A stretch of 64,000 bases of DNA from JACTOJ01 sp032335695 (GCF_032335695.1 NZ_JACTOJ010000008.1:145328-209327); one strand, 5' to 3'. Shown: positions 51,910 through 61,423, counted from the stretch's first letter. The notes: generated from the sequence alone by a model not told the origin. Numbers and translations: made by a program.

Positions 51910-52006
51910 CTTCTCAATTAAAATTTTTATTTTCTCACATACACAAATTGAAGCTAATTCATAAAATCACAATAGTTTCTATTTTTAATAGGTACTAAAG
52001 ATAAAC

Positions 52007-53827
52007 TTATTGGCTAACTGAATTTAGTATTTCCATAAACTCATCACCCATTATAGTTTCCTTCTGAAGAAGCTGAGCTGCAATTTTGCAAAGAGCTTCC
52101 TCATTATCCTTCAAAAGCTTCAAGGCTTCTTCATAACAGTTATTTATAATTTCAAGAACCTGCCTGTCCACTTCTGCAGAAGTTTCAGTAGAACAAGTCT
52201 GAACTGGACGTCCATCTAAATATCGGTTTTGTATCGATTCTAGACCCATCATGCCAAATTTATCCGACATACCATATATGGTTACCATCTGTCTTGCAAT
52301 TTCAGTAGCTCTTTCTATGTCATTTGAAGCTCCCGTAGTTGCTTTTTGAAAGATAACTTCTTCTGCTGCTCTACCAGCTAATAGAACTATTATTTGTTCC
52401 ACTAATTCATCCTTAGATATAAGAAATTTTTCTTTCTCTGGCATTTGCATTGTATAGCCTAGTGCTCCCATGGTTCTTGGAATAATAGTAATCTTATGCA
52501 CTGGCTGAGTTTGCTTTTGAAGTGCAGCTGCAAGAGCATGTCCTACTTCATGAAAAGCAACTAACCTTTTTTCTTCCTCTGTCATGATTCTGTCCTTTTT
52601 TTCCTTACCTGCTATGACAGTTTCTACAGCTTCAAATAAATCATCCTGCCTAACGGTATCTCTTCCCAGCCTTACAGCTCTTAAGGCTGCTTCATTTACC
52701 ATATTAGCAAGGTCAGCTCCCACAGCACCTGCAGTAGCTAATGCTATTTCTCCTAGGTTAACTCTGCTGTCAAGTTTAACATTTTTTCCATGAACCTTAA
52801 GTATATCTTCTCTGCCCTTAAGATCAGGCTTATCCACAATAACTCTTCTATCAAATCTTCCAGGTCGTAAAAGGGCCTTGTCCAATATTTCTGGTCTGTT
52901 GGTTGCTGCAAGTATCACTACTCCCTTGGAAGAATCAAAGCCATCCATTTCTGCCAGAAGCTGATTCAAGGTCTGCTCACGCTCATCATTTCCACCCATC
53001 TGACTATCTCGACTTTTTCCTATTGCGTCGATTTCATCTATGAAAACTATGCAAGGTGCACTCTTTTCTGCCTGCTGAAATAAATCTCTGACTCTAGAAG
53101 CACCTACACCTACAAACATCTCCACAAAATTGGAACCGGATAAAGAAAAGAAAGGTACATTTGCTTCTCCTGCTACTGCTTTAGCAAGTAAAGTTTTACC
53201 TGTACCTGGAGGTCCTACTAGCAATGCTCCCTTAGGAAGTTTTGCCCCAATCTGTGTATATTTTTCTGGTTTATGAAGAAAATCAACTATTTCATTAAGT
53301 GATTCCTTGGCCTCTTCCTGTCCAGCCACATCATTAAAGGTAACACCAGTTTTTTTCTCAATATATACCTTGGCATTGCTTTTTCCAAAAGCCATAGCCC
53401 CTCCGCCCATCTTCTTTCCTACAGACTGCATAATAAAAGCCCCTAGAAAATAGAACATAGCAAAAGGTAATATCCAAGAAAGTATAAAAGTTAAAATAGG
53501 TGACTGTACATCTTTAACTGGTGTTGAAAATTTTACTCCTGCATTATGCAGCCTATCTACCAATTCAGAATCATTTAATGTTCCCGTATAGTAAAGCTTC
53601 TTATCGCTATCAGAAGATTTGTTATTATCCTTTGGAGTTATTAAAATTCTGTCACTTTCAATTTTTACTGATTCTACCTGTTTATTTTGAATCATTGTAA
53701 GAAAATTACTATAATCAATTTCCTGAGATTTAGATTTTGAAATCAAAGTTACAGCTACATTTATTATTAAAGTAATAATCAACGTAACCACAATGTAACT
53801 TGCTAACATCTTATTCTTTCGTATCAT
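52007..53827 (-). CDS. ftsH: ATP-dependent zinc metalloprotease FtsH
   Basis: 606 aa membrane AAA protease that degrades unassembled membrane and regulatory proteins. Helix 1 (about 7-27), extracytoplasmic domain, helix 2 (about 105-125), AAA domain with Walker A GPPGTGKT near residue 198, Walker B CIVFIDEID, second-region-of-homology ATNRPEILDKALLRPGRFDR, and protease site HEVGHA near 422 with the third ligand in the ASNDIERAT region. ATG 53827 lies 7 bases from GAGGAGG; the upstream TTG at 53842 overlaps it. Monocistronic. Confidence 0.97.
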   Translation of the reverse strand: MIRKNKMLASYIVVTLIITLIINVAVTLISKSKSQEIDYSNFLTMIQNKQVESVKIESDRILITPKDNNKSSDSDKKLYYTGTLNDSELVDRLHNAGVKFSTPVKDVQSPILTFILSWILPFAMFYFLGAFIMQSVGKKMGGGAMAFGKSNAKVYIEKKTGVTFNDVAGQEEAKESLNEIVDFLHKPEKYTQIGAKLPKGALLVGPPGTGKTLLAKAVAGEANVPFFSLSGSNFVEMFVGVGASRVRDLFQQAEKSAPCIVFIDEIDAIGKSRDSQMGGNDEREQTLNQLLAEMDGFDSSKGVVILAATNRPEILDKALLRPGRFDRRVIVDKPDLKGREDILKVHGKNVKLDSRVNLGEIALATAGAVGADLANMVNEAALRAVRLGRDTVRQDDLFEAVETVIAGKEKKDRIMTEEEKRLVAFHEVGHALAAALQKQTQPVHKITIIPRTMGALGYTMQMPEKEKFLISKDELVEQIIVLLAGRAAEEVIFQKATTGASNDIERATEIARQMVTIYGMSDKFGMMGLESIQNRYLDGRPVQTCSTETSAEVDRQVLEIINNCYEEALKLLKDNEEALCKIAAQLLQKETIMGDEFMEILNSVSQ

Positions 53828-53994
53828 AATTAACCTCCTCAATTTTAATTACTTGATACCCTATATACCAATAATTATTCTCATTTGATACATTTTAGCA
53901 CAATGCTTCCTTTGGGTCAATATAATCACAGCTAATAAGAAATTGCTTTCTATACCTTCACCATCAAACAGTTTACTTATTATACTTTTACTCT

Positions 53995-55035
53995 TTAAAT
54001 ACACAAATCTTTTCTATTTTTACTAATAAGTGCTTTATTATAGTATTCAAAGAAATGCTTAGGATGTTTTAGCAGTTCAAAAACTGTTTCTCTACCATAA
54101 ACATCATGTATCAATCCCCATATATCCGCTCCAAAATAATAGGCTATTGGGTTTTTCAAATAAAACTTATGCATTTTACCGTTAATTATTACATCTCTAT
54201 AATAGTAATTGTCCATATACAATTTTTCTAATTCTTCTATATTTTTAATTTCACCGTCTCTTATTTTCTTTATATCAGATTTGAAAACATCATAAATCAT
54301 ATTAAAATTTGAAATATAATATTCATATGATTCTCGATTAATGGTCATTTCCTGTTTTTCATATATCTTTTTAGTTAATATACCTTCTACATTATTACCA
54401 TACTTAACTGCGCAGCCTTCTCCACTCAGAAAATAGACCAGTGCAGAATCCATCATTTTTGCTAATTCTCTATTTTCAAGATTATTAAACATAATTTTAT
54501 AGCCTCTATGATGAAGTTCATGTGCTATTGTATTTATTATACCTTGAATTGTTTTGTCTGCAACGGTGACCTTAAGATCGTAATATGTATAGTTTTTATA
54601 GCTAAAACCTCCTGTTACTCCTACTCCTATCGCAAAAATTAATTTAACATCACCCAAATCTATATTACTTGGAAGTCCATATTTAGCCTTATTAATTGCA
54701 TCAGAAATAGCGGCATCATTAATCTTATCAAGCTTTTTTAAAATTGTTCTATAATAATCTATGTTGTCCAATATATGAAGTAAATCATTGATTCTATATC
54801 TTAATGCTTTTGAAGCTATCTTGCTTGGATCTATATTTCTTATATTTATAAAAAAATCTATATATTCTTCCTTGGTGAAACCGATATTTGCTTCATGCTT
54901 TTGAAAGAACTCAAACTGTACCTTATAATCCTCGTGATCTAAGATTTCACATAAATCTTTTCGAATGTCCTCGCCAGTATTAAATCTATCCATAATATCT
55001 AACATTTTTGAAATAGTACTTTTATTTATTTTCAT
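53995..55035 (-). CDS. Putative zinc metallopeptidase (DUF5700-like)
   Basis: 346 aa, no signal peptide. The zincin site is IAHELHHRGYKI (HEXXH, about residues 171-182), with a downstream Glu in YFLSGEGCAVKYG as possible third ligand. N-terminal part is helical (STISKMLDIMDRF, HEDYKVQFEFFQKHEANIGFTKEEY). Resembles DUF5700-type predicted peptidases; substrate unknown. AAAGGAGC before the ATG. Followed downstream by an A/T-rich gap before ftsH. Confidence 0.78.
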   Translation of the reverse strand: MKINKSTISKMLDIMDRFNTGEDIRKDLCEILDHEDYKVQFEFFQKHEANIGFTKEEYIDFFINIRNIDPSKIASKALRYRINDLLHILDNIDYYRTILKKLDKINDAAISDAINKAKYGLPSNIDLGDVKLIFAIGVGVTGGFSYKNYTYYDLKVTVADKTIQGIINTIAHELHHRGYKIMFNNLENRELAKMMDSALVYFLSGEGCAVKYGNNVEGILTKKIYEKQEMTINRESYEYYISNFNMIYDVFKSDIKKIRDGEIKNIEELEKLYMDNYYYRDVIINGKMHKFYLKNPIAYYFGADIWGLIHDVYGRETVFELLKHPKHFFEYYNKALISKNRKDLCI

Positions 55036-55073
55036 GAATCAGCAGCTCCTTTATATTACATATACGCTAATAC

Positions 55074-55262
55074 TTAGCAATGCCCAATGCTTGAAAGTTT
55101 TCCGTTACTATACTTCTCCATTAGCGAAATACCATTAACATTTTCCATACTCAAATCGGTACTTTCAACATTCATATAGTTATCTTTATAAATTTTTATA
55201 AAGATAAGTGCAGCTATAACACCTAAGATTACTATTAAATAAGGTATAGGGCGTTTTCTCAC
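55074..55262 (-). CDS. Small single-pass membrane protein
   Basis: 62 aa from GTG 55262, 6 bases after AGGAGG; the in-frame start at 55289 would be upstream of that site. MRKRPIPY, helix LIVILGVIAALIFIKIY, then a 40-residue outside tail rich in Ser/Asn ending SSIGHC. Not recognised. Confidence 0.65.
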   Translation of the reverse strand: MRKRPIPYLIVILGVIAALIFIKIYKDNYMNVESTDLSMENVNGISLMEKYSNGKLSSIGHC

Positions 55263-55311
55263 ATTTCTCCTCCTATATAAAAGTTTCACTATAGCAGCTT
55301 AAGAAAATAAA

Positions 55312-55707
55312 TTAATTATGATTATATAAGGTTTTTAACGCTTGTATTTTCTTTCTATATTCCTCTTCAGAAATAGCATTTGCTTGTGCCAATTCATAAA
55401 GAACATCAACGCCTACATCATATTTGCTTTTATTATCTTTAGCTTCCTTCTTTTTGATTAATGTACTATAGAAATTATCATATTCCTCATCAGTTAATAT
55501 CTCGCTAGCCTTTAAGTTATCAAGAGATAATAACAAATCAATTTCAGTTTTGTCATTGCTGTTTTTATATAGCTTGTCTAATACAAATAGGGCTGGACTA
55601 ACTATACCTAATAAACCCATTAAAATACCTAATTGCGATCCTCCCAAAGCTAAACCACCATATGTTCCCAAAAGTCCAAATAATAATGTAGTAATTATTA
55701 GTCTCAT
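55312..55707 (-). CDS. Membrane protein with two SHOCT-like motifs
   Basis: 131 aa. Two close helices (LIITTLLFGLLGTYGGLAL and LGILMGLLGIVSPALFVL), then a cytoplasmic tail with two SHOCT-like units: LKASEILTDEEYDNFYSTL and LAQANAISEEEYRKKIQAL. SHOCT helices usually mediate oligomerisation. ATG 55707 with GAGGAGAGAG upstream is chosen over an in-frame ATG at 55764. Forms a run with GNAT (upstream) and the small membrane protein (downstream). Confidence 0.78.
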   Translation of the reverse strand: MRLIITTLLFGLLGTYGGLALGGSQLGILMGLLGIVSPALFVLDKLYKNSNDKTEIDLLLSLDNLKASEILTDEEYDNFYSTLIKKKEAKDNKSKYDVGVDVLYELAQANAISEEEYRKKIQALKTLYNHN

Positions 55708-55764
55708 TTTCTCTCTCCTCATCATCGAAATAATTATAAATATAGAAATACTTTTATACTCCAA

Positions 55765-56310
55765 TTATCTTTCTTTATAAAAGTTCAATATATTGACCTT
55801 TCCAAGTTGTACATGTTTTCCTGTTTCATTGCTATTTCCATATTTTTTAAATCCAAGTTTTTTTAACAGATTTGATGATTTTGCATTCCAGTCATATACA
55901 CAGGCTGTCAATACCTCAGCGTTTACAACATTAAAGCAATAATCAATAATTGCTTCAATTGCCTCTGAAGCATAACCTTTCCTTCTATATGCAGGATTAA
56001 CATCATACCCGATTTCATAGCAAAGTACATCTTTTTCTACTTTTTCAGTTAAATGCATTATTCCTATGGCTTTATGGCACTCTCTCAATTCAATGGCATA
56101 GTGCATCTCATCCAATAGCAAATATAGAAAGTCAGTTTCGTATTTCTCATTCATTTCAGCATATGGAGTAAATCCATCATCATAAGCAGTTTCTTTATCA
56201 CTCATTATTTCAAATAAATCTAATTTATCTTTCTCTTTAATGCGACGTATCATTAAACGTTTTGTATCAATTTTTAATTCTTCAAATTCTTTTTTAAGCT
56301 CCTCTTCCAT
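55765..56310 (-). CDS. GNAT acetyltransferase (RimJ/RimL-like)
   Basis: 181 aa. Opening IDTKRLMIRRIKEKDKLDLFEI, then IGYDVNPAYRRKGYASEAIEAIIDYCF with the acetyl-CoA motif R-R-K-G-Y-A near residue 111, and NAKSSNLLKKLGFKKYG. N-acetyl transfer to a ribosomal protein, peptide or small amine is expected. ATG 56310 follows TTGGAGG; the in-frame TTG at 56325 is that site itself. Confidence 0.9.
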   Translation of the reverse strand: MEEELKKEFEELKIDTKRLMIRRIKEKDKLDLFEIMSDKETAYDDGFTPYAEMNEKYETDFLYLLLDEMHYAIELRECHKAIGIMHLTEKVEKDVLCYEIGYDVNPAYRRKGYASEAIEAIIDYCFNVVNAEVLTACVYDWNAKSSNLLKKLGFKKYGNSNETGKHVQLGKVNILNFYKER

Positions 56311-56452
56311 GGCTTCAGCCTCCAAGTTATTTTATGACAAATATGTATTAAAAAGCTTTATACCCCTTAATTATAGCATTAAGTGAAACTTTATGTATAT
56401 ACCTTTACAATATGCTTACTTCAAATGCTTAATAAAAAACTTAAAAGTAAAA

Positions 56453-56494
56453 AAATAAAAGCCTTAATCTCAATAAATTCAAGATTAAAGCATT
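56453..56494 (-). terminator. murC-like gene terminator
   Basis: CTTTAATCTTG pairs with GAGATTAAGG, then TTTTATTTTTTT on the minus strand, next to a half MITE end. Confidence 0.85.
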
Positions 56495-56520
56495 TATCAA
56501 CATTCTTTTAAAACATAGCC
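56495..56520. repeat. Solitary MITE end (copy B)
   Basis: TATCAACATTCTTTTAAAACATAGCC, identical to the terminal repeat of copies A, C and D but with no partner end nearby. It fills the gap between the murC stop and its terminator. Confidence 0.75.
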
Positions 56521-56527
56521 AATATTT

Positions 56528-57946
56528 TTATCTATTCTTTAAACGTTCAATTATTAGCTTGGTAAGCTTATAGGAATTTCCAGCTCCAAAAACTATTATT
56601 ATATCACCCTGTTTGGCTTTCAAAGAAATCCTATCCGCAACCTTATCAAATTCTTCAATGTAAGCTGCCTTACCGTCATCAACTTTGCTTATAATAGAAT
56701 TCATATCAACAGGCTCTAGATTTTTATTTATTTCTCTGCCCACATAGGTTTTTGTTACTATAGCTTCATCAGCTTTATTCAAAGCTCCCACAAATTCATT
56801 TGGAAATAATTTAAGTCTTGATATTTGATGTGGTTCAACTATAGCATATATTTTTTGGTTTGGATAAGTAGTTTTAAATGTATCCAAAACTGCAGCTATT
56901 GCAGTAGGATGATGACCATAATCATCGAATACCTTTATACCTTTTTCTTCACCAGCAAGTTCAGTTCTTCTTCCAATACCCTTGTATTTTTCAAAGGCAT
57001 CTTTGACAGCTTCTAAATTTACTCCTAATTCAATAGCAGCACTAAGTACTCCTAAGGAATTTGAAACATTATGAGCTCCTAAAAGACCAAGCTTAAAGCT
57101 ATCCTTAAAATTTGTTCCCTGAACATCAAAGCTTACGCCGTCTTCAGCGAAACTTAAGATTTCCCCTTTATATTCATCGCTAAAAGGAAAATCAAATTTG
57201 TCCTTCAAGTAATATCCAATAACTTTAACCTTATTCTCTTGAAGCCAATTTTTCATATCCAGCAATACATCCCTTACTCCTTGGCTTTCTTCATTTACTA
57301 CAAGAGTACCTGGATGCTTAATATTTATAATAAAGTTCTTGAAGGCAGCCTTAAATTCTGTAAAATCCTTAAAAAATTCCGGATGATCCATCTCAATATT
57401 ATTAAGGATAATTAAGGATGGTGAATAATTTAAAAAATTACAATTAAATTCATCTGCTTCACAGACAAAATACTTAGAATCAGCTATCCTAAAGCCGCCT
57501 CCCCAAGGTTTATATATAGTTCCTGCCTCTACTATAGGATCTAAGCCACCTGCCTCTAAGGTCAACCCTGCTAATACAGTAGTGGTAGATTTTCCATGAG
57601 TGCCTGCCACTGCCACAAGAAACTTATCCTTATGCAGGTATTTACCCATAAATTCCTGCCAGGTCATTAATATATTTCTCTTTCTTGCCTCCATGATTTC
57701 AGGATGGTTAGGATTGATATCGAAAACAGCAGGCGTAACTGCTAGAATGTCTACTCCCTCAAGATGATCACTACTATGTCCTTTTTTTATTTCAATTCCA
57801 CTTTCTCTTAATGCCTCACTATAATAACTTGCTTCATTACAATCACATCCAGAAACTTCAAATCCTGATTTTTTTGCTATTACTGCAATAGGCGCCATTC
57901 CGCTTCCGCCTATACCCATAAAATGTACATGCAACTTTCTATCCAT
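56528..57946 (-). CDS. Mur ligase, MurC/Mpl type
   Basis: 472 aa. N-terminal Rossmann MGIGGSGMAPIAVIAKKSGFEV, ATP-binding GTHGKSTTTVLAG near residue 115, CEADEFNCNFL, LNNIEMDHPEFF and DDYGHHPTAI near 332, FGAGNSYKL at the end. Ligates L-alanine (MurC) or a tripeptide (Mpl) to UDP-MurNAc. The NNIEMDHPEFF and YKPWGGGFR-type stretches leave MurC versus Mpl open. Cytoplasmic. AAAGGAGTAAGAGC before the ATG; monocistronic. Confidence 0.88.
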   Translation of the reverse strand: MDRKLHVHFMGIGGSGMAPIAVIAKKSGFEVSGCDCNEASYYSEALRESGIEIKKGHSSDHLEGVDILAVTPAVFDINPNHPEIMEARKRNILMTWQEFMGKYLHKDKFLVAVAGTHGKSTTTVLAGLTLEAGGLDPIVEAGTIYKPWGGGFRIADSKYFVCEADEFNCNFLNYSPSLIILNNIEMDHPEFFKDFTEFKAAFKNFIINIKHPGTLVVNEESQGVRDVLLDMKNWLQENKVKVIGYYLKDKFDFPFSDEYKGEILSFAEDGVSFDVQGTNFKDSFKLGLLGAHNVSNSLGVLSAAIELGVNLEAVKDAFEKYKGIGRRTELAGEEKGIKVFDDYGHHPTAIAAVLDTFKTTYPNQKIYAIVEPHQISRLKLFPNEFVGALNKADEAIVTKTYVGREINKNLEPVDMNSIISKVDDGKAAYIEEFDKVADRISLKAKQGDIIIVFGAGNSYKLTKLIIERLKNR

Positions 57947-57987
57947 GCTCTTACTCCTTTAGAATTTATAATCTATTGCCTACTGTT

Positions 57988-57996
57988 ATTATACCA
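57988..57996 (-). promoter_or_regulatory. Extended -10 promoter of the Mur ligase gene
   Basis: TG-G-TATAAT on the minus strand, about 40 bases before the ATG; no consensus -35. Confidence 0.55.
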
Positions 57997-58268
57997 CATT
58001 ATATGAGAGTTGTTACGAATACTGTCTAATTGAGAGTTACTGACACAATAAAAGATTTCCTTAGAAAAGCATTCAAAACATAAATACTAAAATGCACATA
58101 AGCTCAGTTATATTCAACAATAAATCCCGCGGCGTTTGTTGTAATATAATTCGTATTGTGCTATTCTTAGCATTATACCTTTAGTAGCCTATTTGCAAAT
58201 AACTATGGCTCAACTTTTGTACCTTGGAGCAGGTATTTAAACATCTATAGTTAATATTTTATTCATTT
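57997..58268. other. Intergenic gap, no intact gene
   Basis: Between the Mur ligase promoter and MITE copy E. One frame (+, about 58155-58270) is hydrophobic (CAILSIIPLVAYLQITMAQL, a stop, then SIVNILFIWLCF), perhaps the remains of a membrane protein. Nothing else stands out. Confidence 0.3.
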
Positions 58269-58334
58269 GGCTCTGTTTTAAATAGTTGATTTTTACACTT
58301 ATTTAAAACTTCCTTATTCTTTTAAAACATAGCC
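58269..58334. repeat. Very short MITE derivative (copy E, 66 bp)
   Basis: Starts GGCTCTGTTTTAAATAGTTGAT and ends TTCTTTTAAAACATAGCC, so the two ends still pair but one is diverged. Internal sequence is reduced to about 25 bases. Confidence 0.5.
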
Positions 58335-58369
58335 ATTTATTTAAACGATAGTGAAAGTTGGTGTATATT

Positions 58370-58852
58370 ATGTCAAACTTTAAGAAAAGCAGTATATTTC
58401 ATAAAAGTTTTGAAATTGGAATATTAATAAAAGCTATTGATGGAATTTTAGAAATTATAGGTGGAATTTTATTAATTTTTTTAAATCCAAATAGATTAAG
58501 CAGTCTAGTTGTTTTGTTAACGCAGCATGAACTGTCAGAAGATCCAAGAGATGTCATTGCAAACTTTATGATAAACTTGAGTTCCAAATTCACTATAAGC
58601 ACACAATATTTTGGAGTATTTTATCTTATTTCTCATGGAATAGTTAAAGTAATTCTTATAGTTTTTCTATGGAAAAGAAAGCCTTGGGCTTATCCACTTA
58701 CTATAATATCCTTGATTCTATTTATAATTTATCAGATTTATAGATATACACTTTATCCTTCAAGTGGTTTAATAATATTAACAATTTTCGATATTTTAAT
58801 GATAATATTAACTTTTGTAGAATATAAAAGAATAAAATATAGTCTTAGTTAG
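58370..58852 (+). CDS. DUF2127 membrane protein
   Basis: 160 aa with four membrane segments (about 16-38, 75-98, 103-122, 132-150). Family marks: FEIGILIKAIDGILEIIGGILL start, FGVFYLISHGIVKVILIVFLW and RYTLYPSSGLIILTIFDILMI. Activity unknown. The ATG at 58370 is preferred over an in-frame TTG at 58358; the ribosome site is weak (GTTGGTG). Starts 36 bases after MITE copy E. Confidence 0.85.
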   Translation: MSNFKKSSIFHKSFEIGILIKAIDGILEIIGGILLIFLNPNRLSSLVVLLTQHELSEDPRDVIANFMINLSSKFTISTQYFGVFYLISHGIVKVILIVFLWKRKPWAYPLTIISLILFIIYQIYRYTLYPSSGLIILTIFDILMIILTFVEYKRIKYSLS

Positions 58853-58887
58853 AAACATGATTTTATTCTTTATCAATAGAAAATAGC

Positions 58888-58926
58888 AAACGCTGCGATA
58901 TTCATCAATGAATTCTGCGGCGTTTT
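58888..58926 (+). terminator. DUF2127 terminator
   Basis: AACGCTGCGATATTCATC pairs with GATGAATTCTGCGGCGTT (mismatches), followed by TTTTT. Confidence 0.75.
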
Positions 58927-59009
58927 TAGTTTTTCTGGCTAATTGATTATGGCAATTAAATTAGAATTTGAAATATTTATCTATTTATCCATTATAATTA
59001 CAAAAATTA

Positions 59010-59037
59010 TTGACAATAATATCTAATATGCTAAAAT
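59010..59037 (+). promoter_or_regulatory. tetR-like gene promoter
   Basis: TTGACA (59010-59015), 16-base spacer, TAAAAT (59032-59037). Confidence 0.7.
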
Positions 59038-59041
59038 TAAG

Positions 59042-59055
59042 ACTGAACATTCAGT
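59042..59055. promoter_or_regulatory. TetR operator, second system
   Basis: ACTGAACATTCAGT, a 14-base perfect palindrome at the predicted transcription start of the 59078 gene. Likely autoregulatory. Confidence 0.65.
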
Positions 59056-59077
59056 ACTAAATCAGAGGAGAAAACAA

Positions 59078-59677
59078 ATGAATCTTCCAAACGCACGTGA
59101 AAGAATTTTAAAAGCAGCAGTTAAAATATTTGCTGAAAAAAGCTTTGAGGGATCACGTATTGAAGAAATTGCCAGAGAAGCTAATGTACCTAAATCCCTT
59201 ATTTATTATCATTTCAAGAACAAAGATGAGATTTTAGAAGTTCTAACAGAAAATTTTATCAATGAATATACAAACATTACCTCTATCAACGAAAAAGAAA
59301 CTCATGAAGAAAAATCCCAGCAACTTCCTTCTCGTATGAAAGACGTATATTACGAATTCGGAAAAAGAAATGAAGACTTAGTGAGAATAATCTTTATAGA
59401 ATCTTTAAAAAAAACAAAAGAACAACCTATAATTTTTAAAATGGTAGAGGCTCTAATTAACAAAGAAGCTGAAAAAACTGCAAATACAGAGTTAGAATAT
59501 GATGTGCAAGAAAGAAGAATTGCAGAGTTTTTTACAAGCTTTATTCCTAATTATGCATACATTTGTTTTTACGAGTCTTGGACAAAGTATTTCAGTATAG
59601 ATAAAAACCAATTTGATAAATTATACTTAAAGGTATACGAAGAAACTCATGGAGCCTATCACAAGAATCATAAGTAA
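59078..59677 (+). CDS. TetR-family regulator
   Basis: 199 aa. N-terminal HTH: RILKAAVKIFAEKSFEGSRIEE then IAREANVPKSLIYYHFKNKDEILEVL (about residues 8-55). The C-terminal domain is helical and charged, ending in Gly/His/Asn/Lys. CAGAGGAG before the ATG. Alone in its transcription unit: the next gene (MBL) is 386 bases on, past a MITE, so the target is probably itself plus a gene elsewhere. Confidence 0.9.
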   Translation: MNLPNARERILKAAVKIFAEKSFEGSRIEEIAREANVPKSLIYYHFKNKDEILEVLTENFINEYTNITSINEKETHEEKSQQLPSRMKDVYYEFGKRNEDLVRIIFIESLKKTKEQPIIFKMVEALINKEAEKTANTELEYDVQERRIAEFFTSFIPNYAYICFYESWTKYFSIDKNQFDKLYLKVYEETHGAYHKNHK

Positions 59678-59744
59678 TACTTTTTAAAAAATTTATCAAC
59701 AAGATTTTCTTATGCTAAAAATTGCACCATTCGTTTTTTAAAAT

Positions 59745-59980
59745 GGCTATGTTTTAAAAGAATGTTGATAAAGGCGTTTTTCGTCTAGCATGGTTTCTTT
59801 CAGAACCCATGTAAGTAACTCTAAGGGTCGCTTTATTATAATTGGCTACCAATTTTAATGCGCCCTCCATGGCGCTAAAATTGCTTTGCCCGTCCTGGGC
59901 AAAATTACGCCAATTATAAGTCGCAATCCCTAAGAGTTCCTAAAACTCAAACGATAATATCAACATTTTAAAACATAGCC
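59745..59980. repeat. MITE copy C (236 bp, full length)
   Basis: Terminal inverted repeats GGCTATGTTTTAAAAG/ATGTTGATA against TATCAACATTTTAAAACATAGCC. Inside are nested inverted repeats (TTATAATTGGC/GCCAATTATAA; TTTGCCC/GGGCAAA; ATGGCGC with GCGCC), giving a branched hairpin. No coding capacity. About 85-90% like copy D over the shared part, as judged by eye. Occupies the gap between tetR and the MBL gene. Confidence 0.85.
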
Positions 59981-60063
59981 CCATCGAACTGAATGAAGTT
60001 TTAAAATTATTATTTAGCTATTAATTTTTAATGTAAAAACAAATAATTTGTAAGAGGTGTATT

Positions 60064-60771
60064 ATGAAACAAGAAATCATTAGAATTGATTTAAATGGAG
60101 TAAATTGCTATCTTGGAAAAGAAGGAGCTAACTTCATTTTATTTGACACTGGAGGACATTTGTTTGTGGACAAAAATTTCTCAAATAGACGAGAACTGCT
60201 TGAAAAAGAGCTTGAAAACTATGGCTGCCATGCTGGAAACCTAAACCTTATCGTATTAACACATGGTGACAATGACCATGTCGCAAATGCTGCTTTTCTC
60301 AGAAATAAGTACAATACTAAAATAGCAATGCATTTATCCGATGTAGAGTTAGTTGATAATCCATCATTAGAAAAAATACTTGGAAATTGTCATTATAACA
60401 GTCTCATCTATAAAATTATATTTAAATTAATTAAAAACCAAATAAAGAAACTCTCACAAAAAACACTTGAAGATTTTGAATCATTTAAACCTGATATAAC
60501 CATTGATGAAAATTACAGTTTATCAGAATACGGTTTTTCTGCTAAGGTTCTGCATCTACCTGGACATACTTCTGGATCAATTGGTATATTAACTGCAAAT
60601 AATGACATCATCATAGGTGACACACTAACCAATGTAAAAAAGCCTGCACCTGCACCAAATGCAACTGATTTCAAAGCGCTTGCTAAGAGTGTAGATAAAT
60701 TAAGAACTATTGATATAAACACTGTATATCCAGGGCATGGTACACCTTTTGAAATGAAGGAATTTATTTGA
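60064..60771 (+). CDS. Metallo-beta-lactamase-fold hydrolase
   Basis: 235 aa. Metal motif LTHGDNDHVANA (HXDXDH form) near residues 77-88, LPGHTSGSIGIL near 165, IIGDTL Asp, and VYPGHGTP near 222. Glyoxalase-II/RNase Z-type fold; the substrate is not predictable. AAGAGGTGT before the ATG. It may be a lactone or thioester hydrolase. Preceded by a MITE. Confidence 0.9.
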   Translation: MKQEIIRIDLNGVNCYLGKEGANFILFDTGGHLFVDKNFSNRRELLEKELENYGCHAGNLNLIVLTHGDNDHVANAAFLRNKYNTKIAMHLSDVELVDNPSLEKILGNCHYNSLIYKIIFKLIKNQIKKLSQKTLEDFESFKPDITIDENYSLSEYGFSAKVLHLPGHTSGSIGILTANNDIIIGDTLTNVKKPAPAPNATDFKALAKSVDKLRTIDINTVYPGHGTPFEMKEFI

Positions 60772-60813
60772 TGATGGTTCTTCAGCAGAAATGTTTATAA
60801 AAAAATACTAACT

Positions 60814-61326
60814 TTATAGTTTAACTGCCTTTATTATAAATGAAATCGGCATTAGACTTCCCTTATAAGCTGAATAATATTTATCAGTAAATTCTTCACT
60901 GTTTTCACTAGGATCAATCTTTACATCTTCGCATAAACACTCTATTTTCATTCCGCAAGCTGCTAATGCATTTATATAGGAAGACATCTTCCAGTTACGT
61001 AAAACCATAGGCTGTTTTTTACGTACTTTCATATGTAAAAACTCTTCATCATGGTATGACCTTTTGAAAGTTATCTGCTCATCTTCTGGTGAAACACATT
61101 GCATCAGAGGATGATCCCAACTAAAAACAAATATACCTCCACTTTTCAAATAAGTTGAAATTAAATTTATAGTCTTTCCTATATCCACAGTCCATCCGAG
61201 TGCATAAACAGAATAAACAATATCAAAATAATCAAGTGGAATTCCTGGATTTTCCTCCATTGGAGAAACAAATAGATTAGAACCTAAAATGAAAAAGTAA
61301 ATTCTTGTTTGCAAGAATAATTTCAT
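60814..61326 (-). pseudogene. SAM-dependent methyltransferase lacking its N-terminus
   Basis: The 170-aa frame matches only the C-terminal two thirds of a class I methyltransferase: LDYFDIVYSVYALGWTVDI (motif IV region), INLISTYLKSGGIFVFSWDHP, then NWKMSSYINALAACGMKIE and PISFIIKAVKL. The Gly-rich SAM-binding motif I is absent; before LFVSPMEENPG the sequence is unrelated hydrophobic residues with no ribosome site. Probably a 5'-deleted pseudogene. Confidence 0.75.
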
Positions 61327-61385
61327 TTAAAGGAAAAAATCAACTTATTCATAAATATAATTTTTAATTTTAAAGCAAAACTATA

Positions 61386-61414
61386 TTGATTAAATTTTAT
61401 TTTAATAATACAAT
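61386..61414 (+). promoter_or_regulatory. Promoter of the pentulose kinase gene
   Basis: TTGATT (61386-61391), 17-base spacer, TACAAT (61409-61414). An AraR-like site covers the start point. Confidence 0.65.
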
Positions 61415-61423
61415 AAAATTATA

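Noticed and set aside
51795..51998. 67-aa plus-strand frame near the IS91 end
   Set aside because: It spans the ftsH terminator hairpin and shows no domain or ribosome site.
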